Positions 22,906 to 32,600 of a stretch of 37,589 bases of DNA are shown here, piece after piece (the first letter of the stretch is position 1; every line of letters begins with the position of its first letter). Where the stretch lies: the NCBI GenBank assembly GCA_017625465.1, contig JAGAKS010000009.1, forward strand, positions 1-37,589, written 5' to 3'. Source of the DNA: Clostridia bacterium (lineage in GTDB: Bacteria > Bacillota > Clostridia > TANB77 > CAG-508). The position numbers and the translations under genes were made by a program. The notes under the pieces were generated by a model. It did not search any database, was not told the DNA's origin, and saw nothing but the letters and a program-made list of their open reading frames with translations.

Positions 22906-24078
22906 TTAAGGTAAGTATTGAGTTGGGTTAACTCTAGCTCCACCAATACGCACTTCGAAGTGCAAATGGTTACCAGTTGAATTTCCCGTGGTTCCAACTT
23001 GACCTATTTGTTGTCCTTGCGCAACGAATGTACCTTCTCCTACTGTTCTAGAATTTGGTAACATATGTGCATATAATGTCATTGTACCATCTTGATGGTC
23101 TATAACTATGTATTCTCCATAACTTTTATATGTTCCATTAGCTCTTTTTAAAGCTGTTGAAATAACTACTTTTCCTGATTTTACAGCTAATACTGGTGTT
23201 CCAGCACTGCATGCAAAATCTACTCCACCATGACCTGCATAGCCATAGTACCCTGTTGTTATATTACTTTTTGTTCTTCCTGGAAGTGGACTTCCATAAC
23301 CTGCTTCACTAGGTGCAACTGGTGTAATATTTCCACTAGCAGAAGCTATTTTTGCTAATTTAATTTGAATATCTCTTTTATCTTGTTCAAATTCCTCTAA
23401 TTGTGCTTGTAAATCTTTTTCTTCAGCAGATAAATTATTTACAATAACAGTTTTTTCACTTATTGTTAAATCCAAAGTATTTTTCTTTCTTTCTGCTGTA
23501 GATTTAGCTTGCTCTGCTTCTGCTTTTTTGCTAGAGAGAGAAGCTTTCTCAATTTCCATTTCTGTTTTTGCCTTTTCTATCGAATCTAACAAATCATTAT
23601 CACAAAGAGCAAGTTCAGAAATTAAATAATATTTTGAAATAAAATCTGATAAACTTTCAGAACTTAAAAGCATGTCTAAATACGAAGTATTTCCAGCTTC
23701 ATACAAAGCAACTAATCTTTTTTCAAGCATTGCTTTTTTATCTGCATACTCCTTTTCTTTTTGCTTAATTTCATTTTCTTTTGTTTCTATCTCAGCATTT
23801 AAAGAAGAAATTTGACCTTGTAAACTATCTAATTCTGTTTGATATTGAGATATCTGCGAATTTAATCTGTTTATTTGTGTCATTTCATTAGACATTTTAT
23901 CTTTTACGCCAGCGATTTCTGTTTGAGTTTGATTTATTTTTTGGTCTAATTCATTTTGCTGATTTTGCAGTTCACTCTTGGTTTCAGCATACACCATACT
24001 TATATTCGCAAATAAGCAAACTAATATAGTTATTAGAACAATACAAGTATATGCTTTTCTTCTAAAAATATTATTCAT
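22906..24078 (-). CDS. Coiled-coil M23 peptidoglycan hydrolase (EnvC/PcsB-like), second copy
   Basis: This 390-residue secreted protein has a signal peptide (about 1-30, cut near VYAETK), a long coiled coil (about 32-245) and a LytM/M23 endopeptidase domain (about 270-390). Metal and catalytic residues are seen in GHGGVDFAC (H, D) and NHLHFEVRIGG (HxH), with YGEYIVIDHQDGTMTLYAHM between. The coiled coil contains AGNTSYLDMLLSSESLSDFI, the hinge motif of FtsX-activated hydrolases. The ATG at 24078 is chosen over an upstream frame because GGAGGA precedes it; it overlaps the previous stop by 8 bases. The product should cut wall peptides when activated by FtsEX. Confidence 0.93.
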   Translation of the reverse strand: MNNIFRRKAYTCIVLITILVCLFANISMVYAETKSELQNQQNELDQKINQTQTEIAGVKDKMSNEMTQINRLNSQISQYQTELDSLQGQISSLNAEIETKENEIKQKEKEYADKKAMLEKRLVALYEAGNTSYLDMLLSSESLSDFISKYYLISELALCDNDLLDSIEKAKTEMEIEKASLSSKKAEAEQAKSTAERKKNTLDLTISEKTVIVNNLSAEEKDLQAQLEEFEQDKRDIQIKLAKIASASGNITPVAPSEAGYGSPLPGRTKSNITTGYYGYAGHGGVDFACSAGTPVLAVKSGKVVISTALKRANGTYKSYGEYIVIDHQDGTMTLYAHMLPNSRTVGEGTFVAQGQQIGQVGTTGNSTGNHLHFEVRIGGARVNPTQYLP

Positions 24079-25390
24079 TTTCTTCCTCCGTTTCGTTTGT
24101 ACCACTATCAACTTCTTCGGTTGTTTCTTCTATTGGTTCTTCTACTATTTCTACCTCATCTATTTTCTTTATGTTATACGAAGTAATATAATCCAAAGGT
24201 TCAACATATTCTCCATTAATTCTAACCTCAAAATGCGCATGTGGACCTGTTGAATAGCCTGTTGAACCAACTTTTAAGATTGGTGTACCCTGCTTTACAA
24301 CATCTCCAACTTCAACTAATATTTCTGAACCATGAGCATACAAGGTTTGAACTCCACCACCGTGACTTAATATTACCATATTTCCATAAGCTAAATTATA
24401 TCCAGCCTTTATAACAACACCATCATTAGCTGCTACAAATTCTGCTCCCATCGGTGCTCCTATATCAACTCCTGTATGCAATTTGTATATACCCGTAATT
24501 GGATGTGTTCTCATTCCAAACTGTGAAGTTATTCTTGTGTAACCTGGCACTGGCCAAGCCATAACTCCTCCAACATATTCTGCACCAACAGTTGAAAGAG
24601 AAAGTAATCTAATTTCACTTTCTACTTTGCTAAGTTCTTCTTGGTATGCAGCAATTTTCTCATGAAGAGCTCTTTCTTCTTCTGTTAAGGTTTCTAATTT
24701 GCTATTTTTTATTACTAAATTATTTTGTAATACAATTTCTGCTTTTTCAAGAGCTTCTTTTGATTGGTCTAAAATCTTTTTATTATTTGCTAAAGTTTTA
24801 GAAAGTTTCTCTTTTTTTTGTTTTATTGCAGAGAAAGTTTCTATCAAATCTTGATCCACTTGAGCTATTTCTGAAATCATATAGTAATTTGATAAAAACT
24901 CTGTTAAACTTTTAGAGCATAATAGCATATCTAAATATCTTGTCTCGCCCATTTCATAAATTGCTACTAATCTTTCTGTTAGCATATTTTTTTTCTTATT
25001 ATATAATTCAGTAGTCATTGCAAGGTCACTTTCTACTGTTTCAATTTCTTTTTCAACTTTTTCTTGCTCAGCTGTTAATTTTTCTATTTCTGCTTGTTTT
25101 TCAAGGATTGTAAGATTTAATGTTTCAACTTCCATTAAGACATCTGTAAGTTGATTTTGTAAAAGTCCCATTTCTAAATATGAATTTGAAACATCTCCTT
25201 GCAAATCACTTTTTCTATTTTTTAAAGTATCTAATTCTGTTTCTTCAGAAGGTTCTTCTTGTGTTTCACCTTCTTGAACTTCTTCTACACTTTCTTCTAT
25301 TGGTTCTTCTATTGCATAAGATAATAAAGATATACTACATATTACTAAAACTAATAAACATATGAAATTAATTTTAATAATTTTTTTCAT
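24071..25390 (-). CDS. Coiled-coil M23 peptidoglycan hydrolase (EnvC/PcsB-like), first copy
   Basis: This 439-residue secreted protein has a signal peptide (about 1-26), an acidic Glu/Thr linker, a coiled coil (about 52-260) with the hinge motif MGETRYLDMLLCSKSLTEFL, and an M23 domain (about 275-400). The M23 residues are in THPITGIYKLHTGVDIGAP and GPHAHFEVRINGEYVEP. Unlike the second copy it ends in an acidic tail of about 35 Glu/Thr-rich residues. It starts 7 bases after ftsX. Two non-identical hydrolases in tandem in an ftsEX operon suggests two outputs from one division-linked ABC switch. Confidence 0.93.
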   Translation of the reverse strand: MKKIIKINFICLLVLVICSISLLSYAIEEPIEESVEEVQEGETQEEPSEETELDTLKNRKSDLQGDVSNSYLEMGLLQNQLTDVLMEVETLNLTILEKQAEIEKLTAEQEKVEKEIETVESDLAMTTELYNKKKNMLTERLVAIYEMGETRYLDMLLCSKSLTEFLSNYYMISEIAQVDQDLIETFSAIKQKKEKLSKTLANNKKILDQSKEALEKAEIVLQNNLVIKNSKLETLTEEERALHEKIAAYQEELSKVESEIRLLSLSTVGAEYVGGVMAWPVPGYTRITSQFGMRTHPITGIYKLHTGVDIGAPMGAEFVAANDGVVIKAGYNLAYGNMVILSHGGGVQTLYAHGSEILVEVGDVVKQGTPILKVGSTGYSTGPHAHFEVRINGEYVEPLDYITSYNIKKIDEVEIVEEPIEETTEEVDSGTNETEEENE

Positions 25391-25397
25391 TTATGTG

Positions 25398-26297
25398 TTA
25401 TACCTCCAAATATTTTTTCATTGAAAATGCACTACCAAACATACCTATTCCAACACCTAAAATCATATAAACAACTATTATTGATTTTAAGATTTCAGAA
25501 TATTGTAATAAGGTAATATTCATTTTTTGTAAAACTAGAGATGATTGTATTCCAGAAATTACAAAATCATAAGCAAAAGTTATTAAAACAATAGTAATAC
25601 ATGCTGCAATAATTCCTATAATTACACCTTCTACTAAGAATGGCCCTCTAATAAAACTATTGGTAGCTCCAACATATTTCATAATAGAAATTTCTTTTCT
25701 TCTTGCATGAACTGTAAGTTTGATTGTATTTGAAATAATTGTCATAGCAATAACTAAAAGTCCTGCAAATATTACTATTATCGCAATTCTAATTCCATTT
25801 GCAATTTTTAATAATGTTTCCATTGTATCATTGTTACTTCTAATGCTCTTTACATTGTCCAAAGTTGAAATAGTTTCTTCAACAGACTCTGCTTTTGATA
25901 AATCTGTAAGCATTACAATAAAAGATGGTGGAAAAATGTACTCATCTTCATAACCAGCCATTGCATCTGGATAATCTTTAAAAGATTCTTTTGCAGATTC
26001 TAGAGCTTGTTCTTTACTTTTATATGTAACTGTACTTACTCCATCTATATTTTTTATTTCATTTTCTAAAATGTTAGTTTGTTCGTCAGTGGCATCATTT
26101 AAAATAAACACTTCGATTCCTTGTGATGCTTGAACTTGCTGCATTATGTAATTAACATTTTGTCCAATAGCAAAAGCAGCTCCAAACATAAACATGGCAC
26201 AAATCATTGTAATTAATGATACCATTGTACCTTTTTTATTTTTAAATACATTACTAAAACCTTCTGAAATTAAATATGTAAAACCATTATATCTCAC
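25398..26297 (-). CDS. ftsX: Cell division protein FtsX
   Basis: This 299-residue membrane protein has the FtsX layout: cytoplasmic N-terminus with ISEGFSNVFKNKKG, membrane helix 1, an extracytoplasmic loop of about 110 residues that would contact the coiled-coil hydrolases, then three helices with MKYVGATNSFIRGPFLVEGVIIG, the conserved segment that touches FtsE. The GTG at 26297 is chosen because AAAGGGTGG lies 8 bases upstream and FtsX proteins normally start with RY at this point; an in-frame ATG at 26321 is the alternative. The start overlaps the ftsE end by 11 bases. Confidence 0.95.
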   Translation of the reverse strand: MRYNGFTYLISEGFSNVFKNKKGTMVSLITMICAMFMFGAAFAIGQNVNYIMQQVQASQGIEVFILNDATDEQTNILENEIKNIDGVSTVTYKSKEQALESAKESFKDYPDAMAGYEDEYIFPPSFIVMLTDLSKAESVEETISTLDNVKSIRSNNDTMETLLKIANGIRIAIIVIFAGLLVIAMTIISNTIKLTVHARRKEISIMKYVGATNSFIRGPFLVEGVIIGIIAACITIVLITFAYDFVISGIQSSLVLQKMNITLLQYSEILKSIIVVYMILGVGIGMFGSAFSMKKYLEV

Positions 26298-26973
26298 TGT
26301 TATATCCACCCTTTTTATCATCTCTTACAATTATACCTTTATTTATTTGTATAACTCTTTTCTTCATCGTATTTACTATATCTTTTGCATGTGTTGCCAT
26401 AACTACTGTTGTTCCTCTAGCATTGATATCATTTAATAAATTCATAATATCCCAAGCTGTGTCTGGATCTAAGTTTCCAGTAGGCTCATCTGCTATAATC
26501 ATACTTGGATTATTAACAAGTGCTCTTGCTAATGCAACTCTTTGTTGCTCTCCACCAGACAATTCATTTGGATACATTTTAGCTTTATCACTTAATCCTA
26601 CTAATGAAAGTACCATTGGGACTTGTCTTCTAATATGTTTTGGTGTAGCTTTTACAATATACATAGCAAATGCTACATTTTCATAAACAGTTTTATCTGG
26701 TAAAAGCCTAAAATCTTGAAATACAACACCCATACTTCTTCTTAAATATGGCACTCTTTTAGGTTTTAAATATGTAATGTCTTTTCCGTTTATAATTATA
26801 TTTCCTGAATTTGCTTCTTCTTCTTTTAAAATTAATTTTATCAAAGTAGATTTTCCTGAACCTGAAGAACCTACTAAAAACGCAAATTCGCCTTTTTCAA
26901 TTGTGAATGTTGCATCATGTACTGCTTCTGTTCCAGTTGTATATACTTTAGTAACATTTTTGAATTCTATCAT
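26287..26973 (-). CDS. ftsE: Cell division ATP-binding protein FtsE
   Basis: This 228-residue ABC ATPase forms the cytoplasmic half of FtsEX and drives activation of wall hydrolases. Walker A is GSSGSGKS (35-42), a Q-loop lies in VFQDFRLLP, the ABC signature is LSGGEQQRVALARAL at about 138-152, Walker B is MIIADEPTGNLDP, and the H-loop histidine is in VVMATHAK. FRLLPDKTVYENVAFA is typical of FtsE as against other ABC proteins. It is the first gene of a five-gene operon ending with the S41 protease. Confidence 0.96.
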   Translation of the reverse strand: MIEFKNVTKVYTTGTEAVHDATFTIEKGEFAFLVGSSGSGKSTLIKLILKEEEANSGNIIINGKDITYLKPKRVPYLRRSMGVVFQDFRLLPDKTVYENVAFAMYIVKATPKHIRRQVPMVLSLVGLSDKAKMYPNELSGGEQQRVALARALVNNPSMIIADEPTGNLDPDTAWDIMNLLNDINARGTTVVMATHAKDIVNTMKKRVIQINKGIIVRDDKKGGYNSEI

Positions 26974-27051
26974 CTACTTAAAAATCCTTTCTTTGGCTAG
27001 ATACAATTTCGCCATTATGCTATAATATCATTTTAATCTTATCAATAAATG

Positions 27052-27086
27052 CCAAAAAAAGCAATAGTATAAATTGCTTTTTTTGG
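27052..27086 (-). terminator. Intrinsic terminator after the transketolase genes
   Basis: A 14-bp perfect stem (27052-27065 with 27073-27086), a 7-base loop and A/T runs on both sides lie 16 bases past the stop codon. Confidence 0.85.
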
Positions 27087-27101
27087 TGGATTTTGTTGTA
27101 T

Positions 27102-28034
27102 TTAATTCTTCTTTACTTCTTCTACTATATTATTTGCTACTAATCCGAAATACTCTAATAATTCCATAGCTTTTCCAGATTTTCCAAAGCAATCTTTCAT
27201 TCCCATTCTAACAAGTTTTTTAGGACATTCCTCTGTTAAAACTTCTGCTATTGCTGTTCCTAAACCACCTATTACACTATGGTCTTCTATAGAAATTAAT
27301 TTTTCTGTTTCGTTTGCACATTTAATAATTGTTTCTCTATCTATTGGTTTTATTGTATGAACATCTACAACTCGAATATCAATACCTTCTTTGGCAAGAA
27401 TTTCTTGAGCTTCTAAAGCTTCACTAACCACTGCTCCTGTTGCAAATACAGTTGCTTTTGTTCCTTCTCCAAATTGAACCATTTTACCAATTTCAAATTT
27501 AGTATCTTGTTCATAAATAACTGGTGTTGCGGCTCTACTTAATCTTAAATAAACTGGACCATTTATTTTAGAAATTTCTTCTACTGCCCATTTAGTTTGT
27601 GTATCATCTGAAGTGCATAAAACTGTCATGTTAGGTAATCCTCTCATTAGAGATATATCTTCTAACATTTGATGTGTTGCTCCATCTTCTCCAACTGTAA
27701 CACCTGCATGTGTTCCGCAAATTTTTACATTTGCTTTTGGATAACATACACTACTTCTTATTTGATCATAACTTCTTCCTGTTGCAAATACTGCAAATGT
27801 AGCAGCATAAGGAATTTTTCCACATGATGCAAGTCCTGCTGCAGTAGAAATCATATCTTGCTCTGCAATTCCCATATCAAAAAATCTATCTGGGAATGCT
27901 TTTCCGAATATATTTGTTTTTGTAGCTCCCGCTAAATCTGCATCTAAAACTACAACACTATTATTTTTTTCACCTAAATCTTTTAATGCTTCGCCAAAAC
28001 TTTGACGTGTAGCAATTTTTGTATCTTTATCCAT
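27102..28034 (-). CDS. Transketolase, C-terminal subunit
   Basis: This 310-residue protein is the pyrimidine-binding plus C-terminal half of a split transketolase. FDMGIAEQDMISTAAGLA contains the conserved Glu that activates thiamine diphosphate, followed by YAATFAVFATGRSYDQIR and THAGVTVGEDGATHQ. The C-terminal domain runs from about residue 185. The ATG at 28034 is chosen, with AGGAGGG 7 bases upstream; a TTG one codon before is also possible. The ribosome site overlaps the stop of the partner subunit, so the two are made together. Confidence 0.95.
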   Translation of the reverse strand: MDKDTKIATRQSFGEALKDLGEKNNSVVVLDADLAGATKTNIFGKAFPDRFFDMGIAEQDMISTAAGLASCGKIPYAATFAVFATGRSYDQIRSSVCYPKANVKICGTHAGVTVGEDGATHQMLEDISLMRGLPNMTVLCTSDDTQTKWAVEEISKINGPVYLRLSRAATPVIYEQDTKFEIGKMVQFGEGTKATVFATGAVVSEALEAQEILAKEGIDIRVVDVHTIKPIDRETIIKCANETEKLISIEDHSVIGGLGTAIAEVLTEECPKKLVRMGMKDCFGKSGKAMELLEYFGLVANNIVEEVKKN

Positions 28035-28046
28035 CAAACTTCCCTC

Positions 28047-28862
28047 CTAAATTAATTCTTGCATAGCTTGTGCTAGTTCTTGTTCATTTGGTGCTTTTCC
28101 ATGCCAAGAAGCTTGATTTTCCATATAAGATACACCTTTACCTTTTATAGTTTTTGCAATTATTGCTGTTGGCTTTCCTGTAACTTTTTTTGCCTCTTCA
28201 AAAGCTTCAATTATTTGTTTATAGTCATGACCATCTATTTGAATTACATTAAATCCAAAGCTTTCAAACTTATCAACTATTGGATATGGACTCATAACTT
28301 TATCAACTGTTCCATCAATTTGTAAATTGTTATTGTCTACTATTACACATAAATTATCTAATTTATAATGACTCGCTGTCATTGCAGCTTCCCAAACTTG
28401 CCCTTCTTCGATTTCACCATCACCTAAAACACAGTAAACTCTATAACTTTTATTATCTAGTTTTCCTGCAAGTGCCATACCATTAGCTGCTGATAAACCT
28501 TGTCCTAAAGAACCTGTTGTCATATCTACTCCTGGTATTTTGTTCATGTCTGGGTGTCCTTGAAGATTACTATCTATTTTTCTAAAACCTAATAAATCTT
28601 CGTTTTTTATAAATCCACGTTCTGCAAGTGTAGCATAAAGTGCTGCAGAAGCATGTCCTTTTGATAAAACAAATCTATCTCTGTTTTCATCTTTTGGATT
28701 TAATGGATCTATGCTCATTTCTGTAAAATACAAGGTTGTTAAAATATCTGTAATTGATAATGCTCCTCCTGGATGTCCTGAAGATGCTAGATAAATCATA
28801 TTTACTATATTTCTTCTGATTCTTAAAGCTTTTGCTTTTAATTCATCATATAATGATTCCAT
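28047..28862 (-). CDS. Transketolase, N-terminal subunit
   Basis: This 271-residue protein is the diphosphate-binding half of a split transketolase, which moves two-carbon units in the non-oxidative pentose phosphate pathway. Seen are SSGHPGGALSITDILTTLYF (about 28-47), RFVLSKGHASAALYATLAERG and the thiamine-diphosphate motif GDGEIEEGQVWEA ending in NNN (about 147-180). AAAGGAG precedes the ATG. Split transketolases are common in anaerobic Firmicutes and archaea. Confidence 0.96.
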   Translation of the reverse strand: MESLYDELKAKALRIRRNIVNMIYLASSGHPGGALSITDILTTLYFTEMSIDPLNPKDENRDRFVLSKGHASAALYATLAERGFIKNEDLLGFRKIDSNLQGHPDMNKIPGVDMTTGSLGQGLSAANGMALAGKLDNKSYRVYCVLGDGEIEEGQVWEAAMTASHYKLDNLCVIVDNNNLQIDGTVDKVMSPYPIVDKFESFGFNVIQIDGHDYKQIIEAFEEAKKVTGKPTAIIAKTIKGKGVSYMENQASWHGKAPNEQELAQAMQELI

Positions 28863-28892
28863 TATAAATTATTCTCCTTTGTTTGATTTTAG

Positions 28893-29540
28893 CTAGAATG
28901 GAAATATTCCAAACAAGAAACCTTTTGGCATACGCCAAATAATAATACCACCAGCAATTAAGTATGCCCAAGCTGGCACTGTTTTTAAGAAACCAAGTGA
29001 TAAATTCCACAAATTTACCCCTGTTTCTTTAATGTTTTCTGGATTGATTATATTTGATAAATCCATTCCCATAACATTTCTAAGGTCAATTTCCCAACCG
29101 AATAAATCTAAAATATAAGTTTTATCAGGTGAATCTTCTTGTAAAGTTACTGCATAACTTCCAATTTCATTTCCCTTAAAGTTTATTTTAAATTCTTTAG
29201 TTTGATTAACATCAAAATTAGAAATGTCAACGTATTTTGTTGCAGCTAAAACATTTCTATCTGTGTAAAGTTGTATCTTAGCACAGCATTTATCTATATA
29301 ATGACCTGTTATATTTTTTACTTTTATTAATAAATAACCATTCATGTTAGTAGCTCTTGCATCTTCAACAGTTACTTCTAGATCTGTGTTTAATTTTCCA
29401 GTAAAAGTAACATTTCCATTTGCAGAGCCCATAATTGGCTTATACATATCATTTATTAAAGCATTTTCCAAAATAACTGATATTACAAAAAAAGCAATTA
29501 TCCAAACAAAATAGTTACGAAATGATGTCATTGTACTCAT
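28893..29540 (-). CDS. Two-helix membrane protein of unknown function
   Basis: This 215-residue protein has a hydrophobic helix near the N-terminus (about 10-28), a beta-rich domain outside the membrane (about 40-150, GNVTFTGKLNTDLEVTVEDA and NGYLLIKVKNITGHYIDKCC) and a second helix near the C-terminus (about 187-203). The middle looks like an immunoglobulin-type fold, as in proteins that compare 'additional ligand' strands, but no family is named. It has its own TTTACA-17-TATAAT promoter and AGGGG before the ATG, and lies upstream of the transketolase genes, possibly on the same mRNA. Confidence 0.75.
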   Translation of the reverse strand: MSTMTSFRNYFVWIIAFFVISVILENALINDMYKPIMGSANGNVTFTGKLNTDLEVTVEDARATNMNGYLLIKVKNITGHYIDKCCAKIQLYTDRNVLAATKYVDISNFDVNQTKEFKINFKGNEIGSYAVTLQEDSPDKTYILDLFGWEIDLRNVMGMDLSNIINPENIKETGVNLWNLSLGFLKTVPAWAYLIAGGIIIWRMPKGFLFGIFPF

Positions 29541-29577
29541 TTTATTTATCCCCTCTATACTACATTTTAATATATGT

Positions 29578-29606
29578 ATTATATACTAATCAAGAAATTT
29601 TGTAAA
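29578..29606 (-). promoter_or_regulatory. Promoter upstream of the membrane protein and transketolase genes
   Basis: On the minus strand TTTACA (29606-29601), a 17-base spacer and TATAAT (29583-29578) lie 37 bases before the ATG at 29540. Confidence 0.7.
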
Positions 29607-29610
29607 TAGA

Positions 29611-32600
29611 TTAAATTAGTATTTCTTTATTTAAATATAACGAATAAATATAAGTTTTATCAACTTTTTGCTTTAATGCTTCTTCAAGTGCCTTTTTATA
29701 TATTTCAAGTTGTTTTTTATACTTAGTTATTAGTTCGTTTTCTTTTTCATTTTCGACAAAATCAGTCTTATAATCTAACAAAACTAGTTCATCTTCTTGA
29801 TTTATAAAATATAAATCTATTATACCTTGTACTAATATTTCATCGCCTTCTCCAGCCTCCTCATATACTTCTTCAGCTAGAATTTTAGTACAAAAAGCTT
29901 TTTCCTTTTCAATTTGTTTTGCATTTTTTATTTGCTTTGCAAAGTCTGAATTTAAAAAGATTTCTATTTTATTTAAGTTAATACTATTTGCTTGAAGCTC
30001 TGTAATAAACTTTTTAGCAATTAATTCTTGTTTCAAATTTTCTAATTTTTCTAAATTATATTCTTTTTGAAAATTTAATTTTTGAAGCATTAAATGCATC
30101 AAAGTACCTTTTTCTGAACTTGAAACTTTTTCTGTTTCTTGCATAAATTTTGGCTCAATACTAGCAAGTCCTACTTCTGGAACAATATCTTGTACTTGCA
30201 TTTGCTTTATCTTACTTACAGTACTCTTAGTTTGAAGTTTTGTTGCAAAATCATATTTATATTCAAAATTTAATTTTTCCTTTATTTTTTCAATATCAAC
30301 ATCTTTTTCAAAATTGAACTTTGGAACTTCTTTTTCTTCCAACTTTTTCTCTTGAAGTAATTCTTTTTGATTATGTACGAAGGTGCTTATAGTATCTTCC
30401 ATATTTTTGCTGTAAATTACAAGCTCTAACCAGTCTAAATAAGATGTGAATTTTTTAAGTAATATTGGATTTATAACATTTTCTTTTGCGTTATAAACCT
30501 CTAGCAAAGCTTTCTTTTGTTCTTCGTTTTTGGCATAATCTTTTACAGTACCAGAAACAATTAGTTTTTCCTTGGCACGTGTTAAAGCTACGTACAAAAT
30601 CCTCATTTCTTCAGAAATGCTTTCTTTCATACCTGCAATTGCTATTGCTTTTTTTGCAGAAGTTGAATATCTAATCATTTTGTCATAATTTCTATATTCT
30701 GGTCCTAAACCTAATTTCTCATTTAATAAAATACTTTCTCTTAAATCTTGTAAATTGACTTTTTTAGAGCTATTGGCAAAAAATACAACTGGAAATTCTA
30801 GACCTTTACTTTTGTGAATACTCATAATTCTAACAACATTTTCATTTTCTCCAATAACCTTAGCAGCTGATAAGTCTGAGCCCATTTTAATTTTTTCGAT
30901 AAATCTTATAAAATTAAATAATCCTTTAAAGCTTGTTTTTTCATATTCTTTCGCTCTTTCAAAAAGCATTTTTAAGTTTGCTTGTCTTAAAGAACCATTT
31001 GGCATAAGTGATACATAATCGTAAAATCCTGTATCATTATAGATTTTCCATATAAGCTCTGCCAAATTTAAGTATTCACTTTTATTTCTCCAATCTGCAA
31101 TCTTATCTAAAAACTTAGAAATTTTTAACCTTAGATTTTCTGACGCCTTGTCTTTTGCTTGTAATAAAGTATTATAAAAATTATCATCTTTATTTACCAA
31201 TCTTATTTCAACAAGTTCATTGTCTGTAAATCCACCTATTTGTGATCTAAGCACAGAAACCAAAGCTATATCATTTATTGGATTATCTAATATTTTTAGT
31301 ACATTCATTATTGTTTGAATTTCAATTGTATCTAAGTATTCTGAAGTAGCATCTGTATATACTGGTATATTTCTATTTAATAACTCTTTTTCAAAAATTG
31401 GTGCTATATTTGATGTTGAACGAAGTAAAATAACAATATCTTTATAAGTTATTTCTCTATAACCTAGCTTTTTATCTTTTATAACAAGCTTATTTGCAAT
31501 TAGTTCTTCAATTTTATTTGCAACAAATTTTGCTTCTATCTCTTGCTTTTCTAAATTTTTAATATCATTTTCTTCGTTTGTGAAAGAATCTTCATTTTCG
31601 ATTTCCTCAAAATCTGTTTTATAAATATCTTCATCTTCACTATCATCCTCTAGTTCTATAATGTGAAGTTCAGCTTTTCCAACACCATTCTCTTTATCTT
31701 CATATTCAGCTCCTAAATTTAAGAACTCTTCTTCTGTATAATCTATATCTCCTAAATTTTCACTCATTATACTTTCAAAAACTTTATTAGTAAAGTCTAA
31801 AACATTTTTTGCACTTCTAAAATTTTTAAATAGTTTAATTTTAAGACCATCATCATTTCCATCTATGTCATAAGTATTGTATTTTTTTAAGAAAAGCTCA
31901 GGGCATGCACCTCTAAATTTATATATACTTTGCTTAACATCTCCAACCATAAACATATTATTTCCACGAGATATTTTTGACAAAATATATTCTTGTACTT
32001 GGTTACTATCTTGATATTCATCTATAGCAATTTCTTCAAATTTTTCTTGATATTTTTTGGCAACTTCTGTCGGAACATATTCTCCGGTTTCATCTTTTTT
32101 TACTAAAATTTTCAAAGCAAAATGCTCGATATCGTTAAAATCTATGATATTTTTTTCTCTTTTTTTAGCAGAATAATTTTCAGAAAATGCAAAGATTACT
32201 TCTTTTAATTTTTCTAAAATATCATGCATTGCAAACAAGTCTGAAAAAGCCTCTTTAGAATTATATATTAATCTATCTTTACAACATTTTTTTATGCTTT
32301 CTCTTACAGCATCACGTGCAGTTTTTGCTTCATCTTTTATTTGCATTGTTATTTTTTTATCTGTTGGCCATCTTGAAAATATTGATGTTGTAGCATAAAA
32401 CTCGTTGGCTCTATCCCAAGAAGTTTGAACCGCTTTTTGAAAAGCTTTTAAATTTTCAATATCTAAATTTAATACATTAGTGTATTTTTCTAATTCAAAA
32501 TATTTTTCTGTTTTATTTCTATATACTTTCAAACTATTAATAGCATCTATGATTTCTTCTTCTATGTCATTTAATAAAATTTTGCCAAAGTCAGTTTCAG

